64,000 nt of DNA, taken from assembly GCA_964019425.1 (NCBI GenBank), contig OZ025823.1:496001-560000 (forward strand). Reading direction: 5' to 3'. This document shows positions 58,425 to 64,000 of the stretch, one piece after another. Source of the stretch: Flectonema sp. DT1601. Taxonomy: Eukaryota > Euglenozoa > Diplonemea > Diplonemida > Diplonemidae. Both the position numbers and the translations under genes were made by a program. Under the pieces are notes generated by a model. That model was not told the DNA's origin. It searched no databases and was given only the letters and a program-made list of their open reading frames with translations. Numbering within the stretch: position 1 is the stretch's first letter; each line of letters starts with the position of its first letter.

Positions 58425-58741
58425 ATTCAAGAAACGTGTGAGAAATAAGATTTTCTTAAATAGAAATATTTTATTTATTTTTATCAGGTAGTCCTATTTT
58501 TCCCTTTACGCTGATTTGTAAATTTCAGCTATCTTGAGCAAGAGGGATATATATCTTATAATAATGCTAGTGGGTAAAAATTTCCAGTGGGATTTTTCAC
58601 CTTTTATCGGAATCTGTTTTTTATGTTGCCTTTTTTTTAAAAAGAAAGGCACAATACTTCTCTCTCACAAAGAACAATTTTTTTTATTAAAAAAAAAAAA
58701 AAAAAAAAAAAAAGTTAACATAATAAAAGCAGGTAACAACA
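57360..58741. other. Intergenic, homopolymer-rich
   Basis: 1.4 kb with T-runs (57478-57493, 57856-57872) and A-runs (58159-58188, 58397-58422, 58688-58713). The stretch 57595-57780 is more complex, but no open frame or repeat match was found. Confidence 0.5.
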
Positions 58742-59194
58742 TTAAGCTACGGCTGCCTGTTGTTTTTTGATTATGGGCTGATGTGAGTTGGCTGAATTTG
58801 AATTTGAATTCTCTCTGGGAGGTGGGAATGCAAAATCAATTGGGTTTTCTTCAACATCCCGTGGAGCTATACTATTAGTGAACGGGGTAGGAGTTTCTTC
58901 CGGACTTTCAATATCGGTGGTGTTTTCATTTTCAGATATTTCTTTTTTATTTTTATTATTCCTATATAACTGCGCAATTCCCGTAGCTAACACCAAACAA
59001 ACAGCAGCCCCTCCAACAGCCACGGCCACAATCACACCATTAATTCGTTCATGAGTCTTACTTATCATGTCATTTATACGAGGCGCGTATGATGAATTAG
59101 TTGTGTTGTCATCGGGTAGGTCTACTGGCAACACTTGCCCACTCGTGTATGTTATTAATAAAGACAGTAGCAGTATGCATTCAAGATTTATCAT
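58742..59194 (-). CDS. Small single-pass membrane protein with signal peptide
   Basis: A single exon of 150 residues. Residues 1-19 (MINLECILLLSLLITYTSG) form a signal peptide. A short Asn-rich ectodomain with N-glycosylation sites (NTTNSS) precedes a transmembrane helix at about 53-75 (GVIVAVAVGGAAVCLVLATG). The cytosolic tail is acidic and Pro/Ser-rich (ESPEETPTPF), ending in KKQQAAVA. This predicts a type I surface or endomembrane protein; no family was recognised. An acceptor-like ACCTTAG sits directly before the start codon. Confidence 0.75.
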   Translation of the reverse strand: MINLECILLLSLLITYTSGQVLPVDLPDDNTTNSSYAPRINDMISKTHERINGVIVAVAVGGAAVCLVLATGIAQLYRNNKNKKEISENENTTDIESPEETPTPFTNSIAPRDVEENPIDFAFPPPRENSNSNSANSHQPIIKKQQAAVA

Positions 59195-59497
59195 CTAAGG
59201 TGGGGGGTTGAAGGTAACGTTAGTACAGGTAAACGTGAAAACTTTCAATCCAACAAATGCCAGGCATATTTTATTATCTGATAACCTGTTTAGATAAAAG
59301 AGACTGCCGTAATAAACAAAATATAGATTTGAATTGACTTAATGAGGCAAGACTTTAGCACAAAGTTAACAGTCGAGTTATGTCCCAGCCGACGTGTAAC
59401 GTTCGCTGAACAGTACCCCTCAGTGTTTGTTAATGTTTTTTTTTTTTAAAAAGAAATCAGCCAACACACACACACTTTACTCACAAGGTTATAGAAT
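59195..59497. other. Spacer, no gene seen
   Basis: About 300 bp, AT-rich, with CACACACA near 59465-59474. No gene. Confidence 0.5.
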
Positions 59498-60229
59498 TCA
59501 GTCGACTAGTCTCAAAGCTATTGAAGGAAGGTGGGCAACCTTACCATTGTCTATTTGAACCACCACGAGAGCAGCGAATTGATCTCTCAAATAGCCGGTG
59601 ACTAATCCCTTTTGACCTCCAACAGATTGTAGAGGAGCAGATATATCGACTTCCATATCATCAACAATTGAAGAGAGTAGTGCTGTAGACACAACCTGTA
59701 CATGAGTTCCAAGTTTATAAGGACCAACAGCAGTAAGGGTACCAGGAATCGAACAAGTTATGGAACTATCGAGTACAAGTTCATCTTGACGTTCATCATC
59801 ATGGATTGCAGGCCTCAAGAATCCAATTCCACATCCCTCCAACTCATGTGGTAGCAGAGCATTCTCATGCGGTTCAGAACTTTTAAACCAACCCATGCTC
59901 CTGGCCATGTCTTTTTCAGAATGTTCTCCGACTTTCCACCGTTCACCGTCACTGTATATACAATAATTAATACCCTCGTCTTGAAAGGTACTGATCCAGA
60001 CCGGCATGCCGTTGAATCCAGTACCGTCTTTGCTGACTTTACTCAACTTGTATTCACCTTCTACGTAAGGCATTGCTGGGGCTGAAATAACTAATATCTC
60101 AGGAGCTGGTTTAATTTTCTCCTCCGGGGATGTCTTTCTCTGTCGTCCCTGACAGTTCTTCATAGCCTGCTGTGCTGCACAATACCCAGCGAGTCCCAAG
60201 ACTGCTGTTCCTGCCAAGAAGTATTTCAT
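59498..60229 (-). CDS. Signal-anchored protein of unknown function
   Basis: A single exon of 243 residues from the chosen ATG (60227-60229). A longer in-frame start at 60343 exists but lies inside a duplicated non-coding block, so the shorter form is preferred. Residues 1-18 (MKYFLAGTAVLGLAGYCA) are a signal peptide or anchor. The next block (YVEGEYKLSKVSKDGTGFNG, PVWISTFQDEGINYCIYSDG, ERWKVG) resembles short beta domains that read Tyr/Trp with a closing W-x-V/I-G. The C-terminal 90 residues alternate beta strands (VQVVSTALLSSIVDDMEVDI, GLVTGYLRDQFAALVVVQID) and may be SH3-like. Four cysteines lie in the mature part. No family was assigned. Confidence 0.7.
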   Translation of the reverse strand: MKYFLAGTAVLGLAGYCAAQQAMKNCQGRQRKTSPEEKIKPAPEILVISAPAMPYVEGEYKLSKVSKDGTGFNGMPVWISTFQDEGINYCIYSDGERWKVGEHSEKDMARSMGWFKSSEPHENALLPHELEGCGIGFLRPAIHDDERQDELVLDSSITCSIPGTLTAVGPYKLGTHVQVVSTALLSSIVDDMEVDISAPLQSVGGQKGLVTGYLRDQFAALVVVQIDNGKVAHLPSIALRLVD

Positions 60230-60256
60230 TATTCTCTGTGTGTGCTTGAATTGAAG

Positions 60257-60389
60257 AAATATAATTGAGACTTTGACCTCGTTCGGTAATTCCTGAGGAG
60301 TGAAGTACAACGGGGTTGCATAGAGCTCGGCGCTGCTAGTCAAAAATCAGAAAACCCTTTACAAACACACATAAAACGATTTTGCTTTT
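60257..60389. repeat. Upstream direct duplication, copy 1
   Basis: About 130 bp that recurs at 60568-60690 at roughly 75-80% identity. Shared blocks are AAATATAAT, GAGGNGNGAAGTA, TCAGAAA, CCCTTTAC and ACACANAAAACG. It lies immediately upstream of the signal-anchored protein gene and covers its presumed 5' UTR or promoter. Confidence 0.7.
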
Positions 60390-60567
60390 CCGCAGTCGCT
60401 GAGACAGATTTAACATAACAGTAAGAAGCTAGTTTGGTTTAGTTTTCAGCGACCCAACTAGAGAAAAGGAAAAGGGAGAATAACACGGAGGCCAAAAATA
60501 GAGAACAGAGTTGCCTTGTGATCTACTGGGGTCAATTATATTTCCCCATACAAAAGGTGTGGATGCA

Positions 60568-60690
60568 AAAATATAATCGAGCCTTAAATCTTCTTGAGGT
60601 GCGAAGTATAATCGGGTTGAAGAATCACTTGGCGCCGCCAGTCAGAAATCAGAAACCCCTTTACGAATACACACAAAACGTTTTTGCTTT
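60568..60690. repeat. Upstream direct duplication, copy 2
   Basis: The second copy lies about 300 bp further upstream in the same orientation. No coding sequence resembling the downstream gene follows it, so only the leader was duplicated or the gene copy was lost. Confidence 0.7.
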
Positions 60691-61170
60691 TTTTTGTTCG
60701 CATTAGGACCCTAATTAGGGAAGTCGTAAAATCTGTCCAGAATATCAATTTATCACGGCACATCTCAAACGTGGTAACATTTCCTTCCATTCAAGGTGTG
60801 GTGCAAATAATTTATAATAATGTATATTTGGAGCGTCATTTTCGCAGTTTACCATTGCTTTATTGTCGCTCTCAAAAATTCCCCGAAACGTAATTGCAAC
60901 CCACCGAAACTTCGACATTGGTGGAGGAATCACCCTAGTTAGTATTAATGATTATCAGTCAAAAGAAGGGGAGAGGGTGGGAAAATTCAATCGAATGCAA
61001 ATCGAATCACCCCCAGTTAGCTATTCCGGAGTGTTAGTTACTTTTTTGATTATAATATTGTAATTGAAAAAAAGACTGTTATACTTACAGCAAGAAATTT
61101 AGGGGACTACTTGTGTGGATACAGTTCGCTGATTTAGTCAAAAACAACTAAGCAACGTGTGTGAGACAAA
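60691..61170. other. Non-coding spacer of ordinary complexity
   Basis: Unlike other spacers this stretch has few homopolymers. A 66-codon plus-strand frame (60863-61063) exists but ends in Ile/Leu-rich sequence from AT-rich DNA and has no supporting signals. Nothing was assigned. Confidence 0.45.
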
Positions 61171-61341
61171 TTAATTATTTCCTTTTCCTTTGTGAAGTCC
61201 AAATTCTGATTCAGACTTCCCCGACATTCTACTGAACATTCGAAGCATCTCTCGTTTATCAAAAGGCGGTACATCTGACTCAGGGAGTTCAGTCGAAGTG
61301 GATGGCTGAGATGTTTTGGTAGGTGTTGCTTTCTCTGACAT
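61171..61341 (-). CDS. Very small protein, 56 residues
   Basis: A complete short frame with ATG at 61339-61341 and TAA at 61171-61173, preceded by TTTCCTACAG ten bases before the ATG. The first 26 residues are Ser/Thr/Pro-rich (MSEKATPTKTSQPSTSTELP). The rest is a conserved-looking helix plus tail (PPFDKREMLRMFSRMSGKSE, FGLHKGKGNN). Codon composition is like neighbouring genes and there are no homopolymers. It could be a stand-alone small protein or the final exon of something larger; no upstream exon was found. Confidence 0.6.
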   Translation of the reverse strand: MSEKATPTKTSQPSTSTELPESDVPPFDKREMLRMFSRMSGKSESEFGLHKGKGNN

Positions 61342-61870
61342 ATTGAACTACCTGTAGGAAATAATACGCATGACTACACAAACATATAAAAGGAAACTGC
61401 GATTCACATCAGAATTTCTTCGAATCGATATGCTTGCAATACAAAAGATTCCATGGCATAAAAACACAGAGTGGACATTATCCTTTGATACGATACAATA
61501 GAACAGGAGTTGTACTCGTGAAGGTAAAGTGAACACTCCACTACTCCTTATTATTCATCGCAAAGAATCTTTTCCGCGACGTTTTCTTTTCTTATCTTCC
61601 TTTTTTGCTCGTTTTTTTTCTTCTGGGAGGTAACTTGATACTGCAATTAAATATAAAGCAACTTGAAACTGGCTAAAACTAAAACAGAGTTCGTTAGCCG
61701 GACCTGGTTGCCATGTAAAAAGACCAACAGCTTGGTGGGAGGGAGGATAAACACTACGACGTCAGTAAAACAATACACACAAATTTTTTTTTTTATTTGT
61801 TTTTTTTTCTTTCTCCAAATCTCCGCAGAATAATCCACCCCGTCGGAGAGTACCAATTTAAGAAGATGTA
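61342..61870. other. Spacer holding dispersed repeat copy
   Basis: About 530 bp downstream of the adenylate kinase gene. Apart from the 80-bp repeat at 61632-61713 it shows only T-rich runs and no gene. Confidence 0.5.
61632..61713. repeat. Dispersed 80-bp repeat, copy 2
   Basis: Partner of 269-349, same orientation. It lies in the presumed 3' region of the adenylate kinase gene, on the strand opposite to it. The two copies have unrelated flanks, which sets both boundaries within a few bases. Confidence 0.7.
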
Positions 61871-62617
61871 CTAGTTGTAAGCGTGAACGGTATCGTGGAG
61901 AAACTGAACGAACTTTGGGTAGAAGACCTTAGTACCCCCAAGGATTGCAAAGGTGCAGATCTTACCATCTTTGTCATACTCTGAAATGATTGGAGCAGTA
62001 ATCTTGTCGTACACCTCAAGTCTGTGACGAACAACTTCTTCCTTATCATCATCTCGTTGAATAAGAGAAATACCAGTGTGGTTGCAGTGATCACACGTGC
62101 CCTCAACTTCCGGAACAAGAGGAGGCATAGTGATTCCACCCATTTCAATGGTTGCGATGTTGTACGATTCTCCACAGCTGCTGCATGAACGTCTTCCACT
62201 AATCTTGTCAACGATGACTTCATATGGCTGAGTAAGTTTTACAACGTGATCTATTTCTACGTATGATGAGACAGTACGAACCTGTTCAACATTTCTTGGG
62301 TATCCGTCCATGACGAATCCACCACCTTCTTTTATAATGTTAACTACCTTGTCCTTCACCATGTCGTCAACCAGCTCACTTGGGACTAAATCTCCCTTGT
62401 CCATGAATTCTTTGGCGGTTTTTCCAATTTTTGATCCTGCAGCAACTTCTTCTCTGAGAAGCATACCAGTTGAAATATGTACTAGTCCTGTGTCCTCACA
62501 GAGACGAGTTGCGTAGGTACCCTTTCCAACTCCAGGAGCTCCTAAGAATAAAAACTTCTTTTGGCTCTTCTTCAAAGCTTCTATAGGACTGAGTCTCAGT
62601 ATTGTCTGACGAAACAT
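61871..62617 (-). CDS. AK: Adenylate kinase, zinc-LID type, probably mitochondrial
   Basis: A single exon of 248 residues. It catalyses 2 ADP to ATP plus AMP. The P-loop is GAPGVGKGT at 26-34. The AMP-binding HISTGMLLREE follows at about 47-57, and DGYPRN at 104-109. The LID carries a four-cysteine zinc site, CSSC (145, 148) and CDHC (175, 178), as in bacterial zinc-type and some eukaryotic enzymes. The adenine/arginine segment QRDDDKEEVVRHRLEVYD is intact, so the enzyme should be active. The basic amphipathic N-terminus (MFRQTILRLSPIEALKKSQK) suggests mitochondrial import; that is inference. A TTATTTCAG acceptor lies about 30 bases upstream. Confidence 0.95.
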   Translation of the reverse strand: MFRQTILRLSPIEALKKSQKKFLFLGAPGVGKGTYATRLCEDTGLVHISTGMLLREEVAAGSKIGKTAKEFMDKGDLVPSELVDDMVKDKVVNIIKEGGGFVMDGYPRNVEQVRTVSSYVEIDHVVKLTQPYEVIVDKISGRRSCSSCGESYNIATIEMGGITMPPLVPEVEGTCDHCNHTGISLIQRDDDKEEVVRHRLEVYDKITAPIISEYDKDGKICTFAILGGTKVFYPKFVQFLHDTVHAYN

Positions 62618-63296
62618 TGTTGTGATAAGTGATTAATAGGTCTGAAATAAGAAGAGAAAGTGTTTATATTTGAGAAGGACTAAAAGAGTCGCCTCAGCGC
62701 GAAAAAACTAATGTAACATGCAGAGGCGTAGCTGATGGACAGTTTCCAAAGGCGATATATGTAAGCCATTTAAGAAAGAGAGCAACAAGACAATGACCAT
62801 CTGACTGCAACGGAAGCAAAAACTATGGAGCGCTTTCCAGCAAACTCCCACTGTGCTCGTGTCATCGCCCTCTCCCTTTTCTTCTCCATCAATAGTTCTC
62901 TTCTCTTCTCGATAACAAGGGAAACAGAAAACGGGAAACAAGGTGGAGAGAAAAGAGAAAAAAAAGAAAAAAAAAAGGAAAACATTTTTTAAGTAAAAAA
63001 AAGTAAAACAATATGGTACTAGTGCACGTGGATAATGTTGTTTATTTATTTTATTATTTTTTATAAATATATTTTTTTTTATTTGCCTCTTATTTCTTTC
63101 TTTAACCCTCCATAAGTCGCGTCTCTGGATTGTAACATCTGCGATGAAAATGGTTAGCCATTTCCAGCAGCTTTTTTTTTTATCCTTATTGGATCCGTCA
63201 GAATTGCAACTTTGCGATTAAAAAAAAAAAAAATAAAGAGGGAAGAAAGCAAATTGGGTGAAAAAATACAACGGATAGGGGGGGATACTAAAAGCG

Positions 63297-63333
<37 letters not shown>

Positions 63334-64000
63334 GGGGGGAAAAAAAATGCTGGCGTTGGCTTTTTTCTTTTTTTTTTTAAAATCATCCTAACAGTGACTC
63401 GTTGGACCTTAGAAAAATTAATAACAAAAAAACAGATTGGATCCCACTCCAGGGGGACCTACGTGACTCCTCCCGTAAACTATTCGCAAAGGAACTGCGC
63501 ATTCACCTGCTTGTAGAAAATATTCTGAAAAAAGAAAAACAAAAACCAAGTTGGAAAAAAGGCAAAAAAAAAAGACTCCACGTGGATAATAGCACATGAA
63601 TGAAAAAGTACTCAAAAATCGTATCAGGAGCCAACAAAATAACAACAAACAAAAAAAAAAAAAAAAGAAAGAATAACAGATCTTGCTATTTTATTATCTT
63701 GTGCAACAACAAGTACAGGACCGTGAAGCAGGTGGAAGGTCAGAATTACTTGACAATAAGCTAAACAGGTTTCTGTTTTTTTTTTTTTTTTGAAGTTTTT
63801 TTTTTTTTTTTTTTGATCATCGTCACAATCATCATTCGCCGCATAACGCTGAATAAGAAAGTACTCAGCGTGTACACAGCCAAGACGACGATACTCAATG
63901 AGAATAACACGAATGCTATTTTCATCTGAGATGTGGGAATTTGCACAGACAAGGCAACACAACACTAGAAGTTATGCTCTAGCACAAGTCTCAATTGTCG
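62618..64000. other. Right flank, no firm gene
   Basis: Homopolymer-rich (63301-63327, 63775-63791, 63797-63814). Two overlapping minus-strand frames at 62708-62985 are not separable into a convincing gene. A possible signal-peptide exon near 63.9 kb is listed separately. Confidence 0.45.
63811..63925 (-). CDS. Possible first exon of a secreted or membrane protein
   Basis: The ATG at 63923-63925 directly follows a CATCTCAG acceptor-like site and encodes a strongly hydrophobic start (MKIAFVLFSLSIVVLAVYTL, then STFLFSVMRR) typical of a signal peptide or anchor. The frame then runs into a poly-A-derived Lys stretch, so an intron must begin before that if this is real. No donor or second exon could be fixed; a candidate GTGACG lies at about 63824. 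The lower bound is approximate. Confidence 0.25.

Noticed and set aside
62708-62985. A small gene upstream of adenylate kinase
   Set aside because: Two overlapping minus-strand frames each look partly protein-like (MTRAQWEFAGKRSIVFASVA; MVIVLLLSFLNGLHI), but neither has a consistent splice pattern and one is anchored in poly-T sequence.
1-64000. CRISPR arrays, rRNA, U6 or other standard RNAs, telomeric repeats
   Set aside because: Characteristic motifs were looked for on both strands and none was found. The only regular direct repeats are the coding array and microsatellites.

Overview
The window looks like nuclear DNA of a unicellular eukaryote. It has an ATM-type PIKK, a PP2A scaffold subunit, FYVE, EF-hand and ankyrin proteins, short GT-AG introns (47-231 bp) and the standard stop codons. 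Exons have ordinary base composition. Introns and spacers are AT-rich and full of A or T runs of 15-35 bases. Every convincing gene (16 larger ones plus a 56-codon one) lies on the minus strand. Many of their start codons have a pyrimidine-AG a few to about 40 bases upstream, as expected if long co-directional transcripts are resolved by spliced-leader trans-splicing. That fits an intron-bearing euglenozoan such as a diplonemid, or a dinozoan/perkinsid. No diagnostic spliced leader was found, so the lineage is left open.

Layout. 1-4.3 kb: gene-poor, with one copy of an 80-bp dispersed repeat. 4.3-10.2 kb: a helical-repeat protein with a RAP-like end, a small DPY-30/RIIa-like protein and an EF-hand protein. 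10.2-12.9 kb: empty. 12.9-31.1 kb: a giant protein with about 28 SH3-like repeats and a lebercilin-like coiled coil, a two-FYVE protein, a CUE plus P-loop NTPase, a TPR protein, an IMPACT/YigZ protein and the PP2A A subunit. 31.1-40.0 kb: a 9-kb gene desert holding three tandem copies of a hairpin element, a 770-bp foldback transposon with tRNA-like sequence inside, and dispersed hairpin repeats. 40.0-41.5 kb: a polytopic membrane protein. 41.5-44.9 kb: a desert with two more hairpin-repeat copies. 44.9-62.6 kb: a small unknown protein, an ankyrin protein, a single-exon ATM, one possible plus-strand mini-gene, two signal-anchored proteins, a 56-residue protein and a zinc-type adenylate kinase. 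62.6-64 kb: no firm gene.

Together these are mostly housekeeping and signalling genes: DNA-damage kinase, phosphatase scaffold, adenylate kinase and endosomal lipid binding. Several suggest a ciliated cell (DPY-30-like docking, EF-hand, lebercilin-like coiled coil, TPR). No operon-like functional logic is evident. The most unusual content is the set of structured, non-coding repeats in the two deserts and the homogenised tandem-repeat array in the giant gene.
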